From Strix aluco (Eukaryota; Chordata; Aves; Strigiformes; Strigidae), in assembly GCF_031877795.1 (NCBI RefSeq), contig NC_133932.1, positions 137,690,841 to 137,754,840 of the forward strand: a stretch of 64,000 bases of DNA, given 5' to 3'. The notes beneath the pieces are model-generated. The model was not told the origin of the DNA, did not search any database, and saw only the letters and a list, made by a program, of their open reading frames with translations. Below, piece by piece: positions 43,588-53,199 of this stretch (positions are counted from its first letter, which is position 1; each line of letters opens with the position of its first letter). The position numbers and the translations under genes are program-made.

Positions 43588-46025
43588 TTCGGTCCTTTGA
43601 CCTATAGGTGAATCATGGCTCTCAAACCATCTCTATGGTTAGTGACATTAGTTTTCGTTCATCAGTTGATGATGTTTTGTCAGGCGTGTCCCGATCCAAT
43701 ATCAGGGAGGGTTCTTAAATGATCTCAGTAGTGATCTTAAGACACAAACGAGGTTAGATACCATGCAACCTTGTAAACTCTATTTCCTGTAACAAGCAAT
43801 AATAGCAATAGGACAGAGGAAAGAAGAAAGAAAAAGTCAGAATACCTAAGCAAGTAAACAGAAGAGATGCAACAAAATCAGTTACCACCACGAATCCAGT
43901 GATGTCCTGTTGGTTCAGTCTCTCCTGAAATCTCAGCTCTGAGCCCTGAGAGAGGAGTACGCAGTCTTTTTATTGTCCTAGTCCCCACAATTTCTCCAAA
44001 GAGTCCGCCCATTTCCACGGAGCTCATTGTCATACGTGCCGCCCCGTGTTCCTCCAGGTGCGCATGTGTTCCCGTGTTCACAGTGGTCGTGCTGGAGGAG
44101 GGGTGTCGGTCTGTGGCGTCTTCAGCTTCCGCACGCCTTCCTCACCCTGATTTCTTCTCCACCTGGTTCGTGCACAAGCGCAGCTTGGCAGGCACTGCCA
44201 AGGATGATGTTGTTCTGGCTTCAGGCAGATATGGTGGTTTCTTCGGGGACAATTCATCTCCTTCAGAGCGTACTCCTTCACGGCGACAGGATGTTGAGGT
44301 CAGGTAGTGGTAGTGGTGCAGCAGCAATGTCGAGGCAATACAGTCTCTCACACTGCCCCATGGCTTGACATTGCTGTCCTCGTGGTGGTGCGAAGGATAG
44401 AGATATAAAGAGAGAGAGAAAGAAAGGACAGAAATAGCGTGCAACATGACAACTAACGATATTTCTGACTAACATATAACTAATAACATCTTTAACAGAT
44501 ATATAAATTTTCCATTAATAAACATGTAACTAACAATATATTTAACAAATATGAATATCTTCAGTTAACAAGCATATAGCTAACAACATCTCTAACAAAC
44601 ATGTCATGCTCAAAATTAACTAACTCTACAAAACCAAAACATTCTACAAACCGATTTTAAGGTTGCAAGGAATCAGTAGAAGAACACAATGGCAGTTTAC
44701 ATGATTGACATTCACAGGGACAAAAAAGATGTATTATAAGAACAAATAAGAAAATTATTATCAAGGCTCAGGCTATAAAGTGAATTGAAATTATTACTAA
44801 CATATTATCCATTATTTCTCCGTGATTCTGGTAATATATCACTGAGTGTTTGTGGCTCTGGTAGTCCACGCAGTCTGTTGCCCTGCTCTGACAAAGTTGG
44901 GGTCAGCATACACAGCAGGAAAATCTCTTTCCACGCCCCTTTATCCTAAAGCGTATGTGTCATCTGGGTCTAGAAACTTCTATCCCAGATTTAAACAAAG
45001 GTAAATGAGCAATAACACTACAAATAACAAATAAAACAATATTAACACTGACAATGGTTAACAACATCCTAACCAAACATATAATAAAGGTAACAGTGAC
45101 AATAACAATGTCAATTAACAATATTTTAACCAAACATATTTAACTAAAATGTGTCCCACGCTGGGCCTAATGGATGTACTCCCGGTCCTTGGGGATTGGG
45201 GGAAGAAGGTGGTTGTCTGCATGAACAAGTACAATTACAGGATGTTTTACATGGACACTTATAAGACTAACACATACATATCACAAGGGAAAATATTCTG
45301 GTTGTTGTTGTCAATTGTGGAGCTGAAGATGGTCTGGCTCGCTGGAGCTGGGGTCTGCCTTTGCAGCAGGAAAATGAATTTCCATGCCCCCAGCCCAGAG
45401 TGCATGTGTGGTTTAGGTCTTGGTATTTCCATCTTGCCTTCATGGGCCCAGTAATGACCTTTTAAAGCCCAGGCCCCATTAGCAAAGGGACCTTCCCCTG
45501 ATTTGGTGTCTGTTGTTTGCTCATAATACTGGTAACTGACTTAAATCCACAAATTCGTTTTCCTCCCATTCTTGGTTAACACTTAGGAAGCCGGTGCTTC
45601 CCCCGGGGAACCAAGGGAGAGGGGAACAGTCACCCAAAGCAATTTTTGCAATGATAGACAATACATCTTAGAAATATTAATAAGACAATGAACATCAACA
45701 CTATACAAAAATTTAAATTCACATAAGGATCCCCCGTCGTGACTCAGGATATCTTTCTCCGGGGGGTTTACCTGCAAGAAAAAGGAAAGAAAAGCTTCTC
45801 GGTTCATTTTGAGAACCGGAAGTGGGTTATAATTAGAAAGATGGGATAATCCACATTGTATTAATTTCGTGCTCCTTTCCATGAGCATCTTTGCTTTCCA
45901 GGTATACTTGTTTATTTGGGTATCCAATACCAATAGTACTGCTCCCACCATGGGGATTTTGACTAAGATAGGTTGTCCTGTAAAATAGGATGGATTTCTG
46001 GTGTGGTCAGGGCCATGTGGGGCTG
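43588..46025 (-). other. ERVL internal region of unknown content
   Basis: About 2.4 kb between the reverse-transcriptase relic and the 3' LTR. No integrase, RNase H or envelope is convincingly recognisable; a weak integrase-tail-like stretch may lie at about 45,880-46,000. Positions 44,440-44,640 and 45,000-45,145 are AT-rich and full of related words (ACTAACAATAT, TTTAACAAATAT, AACAAACAT). The part at about 43,900-44,430 is more GC-rich. Confidence 0.5.
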
Positions 46026-46029
46026 GCTT

Positions 46030-46990
46030 GATGCCCACAATGCCACTGAATTCCCAGAAACTTCACTGTCTCAGACGGTCCTTGGATTTTTGCAGAGTTA
46101 ATTTCCCAACCCTTCTGTTTCATATGATCTACCACTAATTCAAGAACTTGTTGTATTTCCTCCTCATCATTTCCTTAAATCAAAATACCATCTATATAGT
46201 GGCTTAATTGTGTGTGAGAAGGCAGCTGTATTTTATCTAAGTGTTCAGCTACAATTCTATAACAGATAGTGGGGCTCTGCAGCCACCCTTGAGAAAGCAA
46301 ATGCTTTTCTGCAATTGGGATAGTAAAAATAAAAAATAAAAATGCACTAGTTAAATTTATTACAGCGTACCAAGTTCCTGGATGTTTCTGAACTTCTTTT
46401 ATTAAAGTGACAGTGTCTGGCACAGCTGCTGCAAGCGGTGCAGTATGTTTGTTTACTTCTCTAAAATCCACTGTCATTCTCTAGGATCCATCACTTTTCT
46501 TGACAGGCCACACCGGACTGCCACCTCAAAACTTCTACATCTAATAAATTTCTAATTGTCTGTGATATCTCTTCATGTCCTCCCAGAATTCTATATTGCC
46601 TCATTGTAACTAACTTAGTTGCAGCCAGGATCTGCTCAGGAGGCTTTTTTTTTTTTTTTTTTTTTTACTTTGCTGACCGTAACAGGTCTGGTAGTAATAC
46701 AGGGTTTAACTCCAAATTGATACTGACTATCAGAAAGATTTAAAGTTAGTCTTCTTAGAATGTCTATATTGATTTTATATTCAGGAATGGGGACAATCAT
46801 GACAGAATATAATAATTTTGGGAGGTTTCCTGTTTTCGTTTCCATTTGTGTTTGTACAGTTTTAATTTATTTTTCTCCCAAACCTGTAATAATTACAGGT
46901 TGTCTTTTAGATTTCCTGGGATTCCCATATATTAAGGAGGCCTCTGCTCCATCCTCAATTAGGGTATTTACAGTTTGTGGGAACTGGTTG
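46030..46990 (-). pseudogene. ERVL pol relic (protease and reverse transcriptase parts)
   Basis: In transcription order, a stretch near 46,990-46,730 reads like the ERVL protease (words VPIPEYKINIDIL and LTLNLSD). It is followed at about 46,620-46,030 by the reverse transcriptase (words RQYRILGGHEEI, MTVDFREVNK, VKFLGIQW). The resemblance is to the ERVL class, which is related to spumaviruses. The region is broken in several places and is a fossil. Confidence 0.85.
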
Positions 46991-47115
46991 TTCTAGATAA
47001 AAAACAAACAAACAACAACAAAAGAAAAAAAAAAAAATAAAAAAACCAAAACTTTAAGTTCTACATGGGGCCATCGGTCCTTCTGCACTCACTGCCCTAG
47101 AGCTTGGCCATTAAT

Positions 47116-48453
47116 TCATATGTGCTGATTATAACATTGATTCCCCTCCCTTGCCTCCTGCAAAGGGTACAAGTCAGAAAATGCTGCCCAATCCTCTTTC
47201 ACCCCCGGAACCAGTGATCCACTCACGGGGGGCCCTCCGTGGGCAGATGGAGGGTCCCGTTGAGGTTCGAGAAGGGGTGCCATAGGTTGAGTTGTCCCTG
47301 GATCCTTAGTTTTAGCACTCTGCACTCTCTTGCTAGGTTTATTCAGCCCTCTCTGTGTATATATTCGCCACGGCTCGTTAGTTGGAATACCATAAATTTT
47401 TTCATGAGACATGCTGTCTTTTAACAAAGCCGTAAACATTTCCGTACGAGAAATCCTGTTTTCACTGCCTTTAGGGCTGTCTCGAGTATCTCGATTCCCT
47501 GCACTCCCTCGGGGGCTCCACTCTTTAAGGTCACGTAACTGTTGCACTTTTTCTATTACTTCATCGAGGGGATCCCCCATTTCATTAATGCAAAGGGGCA
47601 TAATTACATTTTTATATGCCAGTGGAATGGTTTTAATCACTCTGTTTCTCATAGTGACCGGCAAAGGATGCCACATCATAAAGTCAGCGTCTCCTACAAA
47701 AATAGCTGCTTTTATCCCTTCCTCTTTCATTTGCTGTATACAATCTCGCAAAGTATACCACTGACGGTCAGATGCCAGCCAGTCATTCTCTGTAGGATAT
47801 TTGGTATTACATCCCAGAGCAGCCAGTGCTAACAAATTAATATCCTGAGTGTTGTTTTGAAATGCATCCTGCACAAAAGAATCTGAACTTAAAATCAAAA
47901 ACTTTTTAGAATCTCCTGCGTCTAGGGTTACCCCTGCCACTCCCTGATCCTGCAAATGCACCATCCAAGAGAGCAAGGATTCCCCCGGTCTCTGCTTAAA
48001 TCTTTCAATTATATCATTTACTTGATACTGTGTATAATCCTCTATCATATCCTTCCTCACAGCTTGCCCAATATTAGGATCTCTACCAGGATCCCACTGC
48101 ACACTCGCTTCTGCAATCACTGCATGAACTTTCTTACACTTTCTCCTTTTCCTATACTTATATTGTGCTACTCGCACCGCAGCTTTCTCTGCCACTGTCT
48201 GATAAGTATCCAGCTTATCAGCAAACAACTTATTCTGGCATTGCAACATCACTATTTGACTCTTCAAATCACATATCTGTCGCTCCATCTGGGAGCGCTC
48301 TAACAACAGCCTCTCTTTACTCTGGTGTTGTTTTCTACATGCAGTTAACAAAATCCACCCTCGTTTACTTGAATTTGTAGTTTCTTTTCCTTTTTCAATA
48401 GGTACCTTTTCATACAATTTAAAACATCCAATGGTTACTTTAAATAATGGCAT
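47116..48453 (-). CDS. ERVL gag-like open frame (445 codons)
   Basis: It directly follows the primer-binding site of the ERVL element and keeps one open frame. The N-terminal part has a probable coiled coil around residues 48-95 (words LLLERSQMERQICDLKSQI, then KLFADKLDTYQTV) and a basic patch KYRKRRKCKK. The middle (about 140-300) is capsid-like (words DYTQYQVNDIIERF, NLLALAALGCN). The last 100 residues are Pro/Ser/Arg-rich. Gag-like identity is inferred from position and composition, not from a named domain. It is part of a fossil element, described here only for its layout. Confidence 0.75.
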   Translation of the reverse strand: MPLFKVTIGCFKLYEKVPIEKGKETTNSSKRGWILLTACRKQHQSKERLLLERSQMERQICDLKSQIVMLQCQNKLFADKLDTYQTVAEKAAVRVAQYKYRKRRKCKKVHAVIAEASVQWDPGRDPNIGQAVRKDMIEDYTQYQVNDIIERFKQRPGESLLSWMVHLQDQGVAGVTLDAGDSKKFLILSSDSFVQDAFQNNTQDINLLALAALGCNTKYPTENDWLASDRQWYTLRDCIQQMKEEGIKAAIFVGDADFMMWHPLPVTMRNRVIKTIPLAYKNVIMPLCINEMGDPLDEVIEKVQQLRDLKEWSPRGSAGNRDTRDSPKGSENRISRTEMFTALLKDSMSHEKIYGIPTNEPWRIYTQRGLNKPSKRVQSAKTKDPGTTQPMAPLLEPQRDPPSAHGGPPVSGSLVPGVKEDWAAFSDLYPLQEAREGNQCYNQHI

Positions 48454-48462
48454 TTTTGTCGG

Positions 48463-48480
48463 ATCCCACTTCTGACACCA
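48463..48480 (-). promoter_or_regulatory. ERVL primer-binding site, tRNA-Leu type
   Basis: On the plus strand the 18 bases ATCCCACTTCTGACACCA equal the 3' end of a vertebrate tRNA-Leu including CCA, so the minus-strand RNA is complementary to it. It lies 5 nt inside the 5' LTR (48,481-48,485 as spacer). The gag-like ATG comes only 9 nt later. Confidence 0.88.
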
Positions 48481-48485
48481 ATTTA

Positions 48486-49348
48486 TGTTTTGCTGATCAG
48501 GGATATCAATTAAACTCAGACACCAGAGTGAAAAGAGCAGGCATATTTTACTAGAAATAACTAAATAATGTAACAGAATAATACAGAAAACATACAGTAA
48601 GAAAAGACAGAATAGTGCACTTAAACAAATAGGAAAATACAGGGTAATGCATCAAATCATTACTACTTGAGAGAGAAAGAGAATAGTGATTAAGAAAGAT
48701 ACATCACCACTTGCATACTTTACCATCATCCAGATCCGCAGTCGCTGGGGAGCCCCGGTTACAGCGAGGATTTGGAGAACCTTTCCCTGCAAGTGGGAAA
48801 TCCTACGCGGTGCGTCCACCCGTAGGTGAGGCTTCCAAAGTCGCTGTGAGCGGGCCCAGCCTTATATACCTAAAAATCAGTAAGCCAGAATAGCTGACAC
48901 CTTTGTTTTAAGCGGAAATATCTGGTTTTCATCTCAGTTAGGTTCCCCCCAGAGCCTGGCCAGGGCTTAAGGGAGAAGCTAAGGGAGTTTCCCTGCTTAT
49001 CTAGTTAATTTATGAGCAAGGTCACAAGGCCAGACAACTGTTTCCGTGGCCTTGTTATCTTGCTCACACATAAAGAAATATAAGGATACATTCAGGATAG
49101 ACATGTTTTATGCTGTTTAAACTACATCTTCTATGCATATTTCACTAATGACTACATACAGAGTTAGCAGTTTCAGTTCAGGGCCTGTTGCTCAGGCTTC
49201 AGTATTCCCACCTTTTACATCAGAACAGTTGGTTTGCTATAACTTAGTATAATACCTAATAGCACAATGGTTATCAGTTATAAAATGTACAGGATTCATC
49301 TATAGGTCAACTCTGGCTTGGGCTTATTGTCCAAGCCTTAGCACTTCA
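48486..49348 (-). repeat. 5' LTR of the ERVL element
   Basis: Length 863 bp, with the same ends and features as the 3' LTR. The TATA box is at about 48,860-48,868. This LTR would drive transcription leftwards through gag. Confidence 0.95.
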
Positions 49349-49353
49349 AGCTG
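49349..49353. repeat. Target site duplication, right (AGCTG)
   Basis: Matches the five bases before the left LTR at 42,720-42,724. Confidence 0.9.
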
Positions 49354-49954
49354 CCTTTTCAGTTCTGATTGTCCTCGTGTGACTTGGACGCGATTTCTGT
49401 TGCCTGAGTTATTTATTGATGTGCTAAGCTGCCGTAGATCTGATTCATAGATCAGCACTGAAACACATCACAAAAAAAGAATGAAGTCCATAATATTTCT
49501 ACTGAATTAATGTATCTACTTCCTTTATTTTCTCCAAGCCTTAAAATGAGAAATGTGTTTTGCTGCATAGCTGGCATATTTATAAAGCTGGACTATTACA
49601 AAAGGAGATGCCTATTCAGAGAGTCTCATGAATTTATGTGGCACACGAACAAAGTCTATTTTACTAGTCCATCTGTAGCTGTTGCATTCCTGACCTGGCT
49701 TTTGCAATCGCAGCCCAGCAGGTGAGACAGCCCCACATCCAGCCAGCTCATGCTGTATGCGGTGGCTCATCGCCCACATTCCCATGAGGGTCACAGGGTC
49801 TTGTGGGGTCTCTGCTTGCGTCCCCCAGGCTGTTCCCAGCGGTTCTACTGATCAGAGCTCTAGGGAAGGATGTGAATTGGGGTGTTATGAAGCTTTTTAT
49901 GAAACAGTTATACCCAAAGTAGTAGAGATGAGGGATTAGGGATGAGGGATTATG
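49354..49954. other. No gene recognised
   Basis: Right flank of the ERVL insertion, average composition, with no recognisable feature before the CR1 copy that follows. Confidence 0.45.
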
Positions 49955-50487
49955 CACTGGTGAGGCCACACCTGGAGGGTTGTGTCCAGTTTTGGGCACC
50001 TCAATACGAGAGAGATCTCGAGGGGCTGGAGCGAGTGCAGAGGAGGGCAACGAGCTGGGGAAGGGCCTGGAGAATAAATCCTGTGAGGAGCGATGGAAGG
50101 AGCTGGGGCTGTTCAGTGTGAGGAGGAGAAGGGGAGGGGAGACCTCATCACTCTCTACAGCTCCCTGAAAGGACGTTGTAGAGAGGTTGGTGCTGGTCTC
50201 TTCTCCCAGGGAATTAGTGACAGAACAAGAGGGAACGGCTTTAAACTGCAACAGGGGAGGTTCAGACTGGACAGGAGGAAAAAATGTTTCCCAGCAAGAG
50301 TGGTCAGAGAGTGGAATAGGCTGCCCAGGGAGGGGGTGGAGTCCCCATCCCTGGGTGTGTTTAAGGGCCGTTTGGATGAGCTGTGGGGGGATGTGGGGTA
50401 GGGGAGAACTTTGTAGAGTCGGGCTGAGGGTTGGACTCGATGATCCCGAGGGGCTTTTCCAACCTGAAGGATTCTGGGATTCTGTGA
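49955..50487 (+). mobile_element. CR1 LINE 3' end, 5'-truncated
   Basis: First subtype, as at 770 and 8,845. It begins CACTGGTGAGGCCACACCTG and ends GGATTCTGGGATTCTGTGA. It encodes the ORF2 C-terminal scrap, with frame breaks. It sits in the left part of the OR51-like region. Confidence 0.93.
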
Positions 50488-50689
50488 GAACTTCGCAAAG
50501 CTGAGTGATGAAGTGATTAACTGGACAGGAAAGTTCAGTACAGATTCATTAAAACTGAGGTGCTCTGGCAAAACACAGCCCTGGTTTTGCATTGACAATG
50601 TTGTGTTCCGAGCTATCCATCCCTGCTCAGAAATAGACATCTTGGGGCTATGACTGATGACTCCTCGAAAACATCAGTGGTACCATCAC

Positions 50690-51190
50690 ATCTTCAGTCC
50701 AGACTCCTCTCCTCGTTATCACCACAGGTTTCACTCGGTCCCCTCAGCGAGGGGGAGCTCAGGGCTGGTACGCAGCCGTTTCTTCCTTCTCACTCATTTC
50801 CAGTGCTCCAGTGTGGGCTGATCCATGGGCTGCAGTCTCTTTGGGGGTATCCGCTCTGGTGGGGCTCCTTCATGGGCCACAGTCCCTTCGGGGGCAGAGC
50901 TCCTACCACTGTGGAGCACCTCCTACTGCTCTGACTTTGCCATTCCCCTTGATGTTTCTCACTCTTTTTGTTCACTCCTCCTCTCTGCCTGGTATTTTCT
51001 GCCCTTTCTTAAATATGTTTTCACAGAGGCACCACAAACTCCCCTGGCTGGCTCAGCTTTGGTGCATGATGGGTCTGATCCAGCTGGAACCGTCGGCTCT
51101 GGCACTGGGCAGTGCTGGTCCTCCCTCCTGGCCACCCCTGCAGCCCACTCCAATACCCAAACCTTACCAGCTACACCCAGTACACTCGTC
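50690..51190 (+). mobile_element. Non-coding ERV-internal fragment
   Basis: The word order TTTCACTCGGTCCCCTCAGC, then GGGCTGCAGTCTCTTTGG, TTCTTAAATATGTTTTCAC, AGAGGCACCACAAACTCCCC and GATCCAGCTGGAACCGTCGG matches a widespread avian repeat that I recall as part of the internal non-coding region of an endogenous retrovirus. No LTR adjoins it and it encodes nothing recognisable. Family assignment is from memory. Confidence 0.5.
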
Positions 51191-51798
51191 ACAAATATCT
51201 TGAGCTGCCAGTTACAAATACTGGTTTGCTTTGTGCTGTGTGGATAACGAGTTATTTTTTTCCTAATTCAGGAATTGAAGCTCTTAATAAGATTTTTGCT
51301 AGAAATTCCTGCTTCCACAAAGTGGTATGTATCTGTTCCTACCAAACATATTTTTCTAAATTATAGCCAGTAAATAAATGCAAGAAAAAGAAGACACAGT
51401 GAAAAAGTTAATATTGGATGAAAATGTTTTATTCTGTCTGTCTCACTGCCCTTCTTGGACGTGCTGGGATGTGCTGCAAGGAAAGGAACAAGTCCCAGCT
51501 AAATGTTAACTCCTGAAGGGCTCTGACTACATCCATAAAGCCATCAACCTGCTGAGCTTGTGTAGCCTTTTATTACAGCACTAGTGCTTGTTGCACAAAG
51601 TATATTTGCTCGACAATTTGCAGTCATAAATTATTGTTATTTGTGTTGTGATAGTGACTGAGAGCCTGCCAAGGGCTCAGGCAGCACGCTGCATAGTCAG
51701 AGAAGAGGAGCACATTCCCCATCCCCAAAGCTAAGCTGAGAAAATACAAGAAAAGTCGAGCTGGGTGCAGTTAAGTGGGCAGGCCTGTCATTGGAAAT
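51191..51798. other. No gene recognised
   Basis: AT-rich stretch downstream of the OR51-like pseudogene; no feature recognised. Confidence 0.45.
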
Positions 51799-52230
51799 TT
51801 AAATTGAAATCAGGATCCTCCTCTGTATCTGCTTGGTCCTCACCCCGTAGATGATGGGGTTGAGCACAGCGGGCACCAGGATGTAGATGTTGCCCATGAT
51901 GATATGGACCAGTGGAGCCAGGTCCTTCCCAAACCTGTGCACCACGGACAGCCCAATCAGGGGCACGTAGAAGGCCAGGACCACGCAGATATGGGCAACG
52001 CAGGTGCTGAACACCTTGAGCCTCTCCTTCCACAACGCCAGCCGCAAGACAGCCTTGAGGATCAGGCGTAGGAGAGGCAGATGAGGATGGCGTCCAAGCC
52101 CATGACCAGCAGGATGGCGGTGAGGCCGTACACCACGCTGGGGGTGGTGTTGGCACAGGCCAGGTTCATCACGTCCTGGTGCAGGCAGAAGGAGTGTGAC
52201 AGCACCCGGGAGCTGCAGAAGGGAAGGGGC
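51799..52230 (-). pseudogene. OR51-like receptor, 5'-truncated and frameshifted
   Basis: Read on the minus strand from about 52,230, it starts in the second extracellular loop (PLPFCSSRVLSHSFCLHQD), the OR51 hallmark. It runs through helix 5 to LICLSYA, then loses one base at about 52,065 (the reading would continue with ILKAVLRLALW). It goes on as VFSTCVAHI, NPIIYGVRTKQIQRR and stops at 51,799. Helices 1-4 are absent upstream, so about half the gene is gone. It is the nearest relative in the window of the OR51-like gene at 55,610, in the opposite orientation. Not functional as a receptor. Confidence 0.9.
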
Positions 52231-52440
52231 AGAGCAGGACTTGGTTCTGTCCCTCCTCTGGAGCCAGGTGGTGTTCTGGCAGTCTTAGAATGTTAAGTGT
52301 GTTTATTTTTCATACTGAAAATATGTTACTAGCACAAGAGCTGCACTGTAGTACCACCAGAGCAGTGCTTTCAGTGTGAAACGTGCTACCCAGAGACAGA
52401 GTCACTGGGGCTGAGCAGGTTGCCCAGTACCGTGTACACC

Positions 52441-52690
52441 TCAGTTTTGTGTATCTCCAAGGATGGAGACTCTACAGCCTCTCCAGGCAGTCTGTGCTAG
52501 TGTTTGATTAACCTCATCATTAAAAAAAAAAAAAAGGTATTTGTTAGGTTTAAATGGAATTTCCTGGGTTTTCTAGTTTGTGCTCACTACCTCTTGTCCT
52601 TTCACTGGATACCACTAAGAACATGGTTTTGTCTTCTTTACTCCATCCCATCAGGTATTTACACACTTGGAGAAGACACACGCACAAAGA
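52441..52690 (-). mobile_element. Older CR1 LINE fragment
   Basis: The plus strand reads CTCCAAGGATGGAGACTCTA, CAGCCTCTCCAGGCAGTCTG, then an A14 tract, GTTTAAATGGAATTTCCTG, CCTCTTGTCCTTTCACTGG and CCCATCAGGTATTTACACAC. These are reversed CR1 tail words of an older subtype than the other copies here. It lacks the tip. Confidence 0.83.
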
Positions 52691-52947
52691 GAATCTCTTT
52701 GCCAAGGGAAATGTTCCTTCAACAGGGACAACGCCTCCCTTAAGGGGCTTGAGACTCAAAAATGACAATAGTTGGTGTTGGTAACTATTGATGCAGTATT
52801 GACTCACCTGTGGGACCACCAGCTGCCTGGGGCACCGAGCTGGGTCCTCACCCCTGTGCCCTGGGGGGACGTCAGTGATGTGGAGCCCAGACCCACCGCA
52901 CCGGTGTGGAGCAGTGGGTGCATGCCTGCTTTTGAGGACTCATAAAG

Positions 52948-53199
52948 AGAAAGGAAAGGAAAGGAAAGGAAAGGAAAGGAAAGGAAAGGAAAGGAAAGGA
53001 AAGGAAAGGAAAGGAAAGGAAAGGAAAGGAAAGGAAAGGAAAGGAAAGGAAAGGAAAGGAAAGGAAAGGAAAGGAAAGGAAAGGAAAGGAAAGGAAAGGA
53101 AAGGAAAGGAAAGGAAAGGAAAGGAAAGGAAAGGAAAGGAAAGGAAAGGAAAGGAAAGGAAAGGAAAGGAAAGGAAAGGAAAGGAAAGGAAAGGAAAGA
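52948..53199. repeat. (GGAAA)n pentanucleotide array, about 50 units
   Basis: Some 250 bp of nearly perfect GGAAA repeat, all purine on the plus strand. It keeps a frame open on the plus strand as Lys-Glu-Arg-Lys-Gly repeats, which is an artefact. Its purity suggests recent expansion and length polymorphism. Confidence 0.97.

Larger units (their letters stand above)
42725..49348 (-). mobile_element. Endogenous retrovirus, ERVL class, complete ends
   Basis: The element is 6,624 bp with two 863-bp LTRs (TG...CA), flanked by a 5-bp target duplication, AGCTG. It is read on the minus strand: 5' LTR 48,486-49,348, tRNA-Leu primer site, a gag-like frame (48,453-47,116), a protease-like stretch (about 46,990-46,730), a reverse-transcriptase-like stretch (about 46,620-46,030), a long region of unknown content, and the 3' LTR 42,725-43,587. 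The protein words (RILGGHEEI, HYIDG, VKFLGIQW) are those of the ERVL/spuma-related class. The gag-like frame looks whole. Pol is incomplete with several breaks, and neither a convincing integrase nor an envelope was seen. The two LTRs show no difference by eye, so the insertion is recent. Confidence 0.93.

Noticed and set aside
44027-44447. Possible envelope or extra gene inside the ERVL element
   Set aside because: Short frames on both strands, no envelope features; treated as unknown internal sequence.
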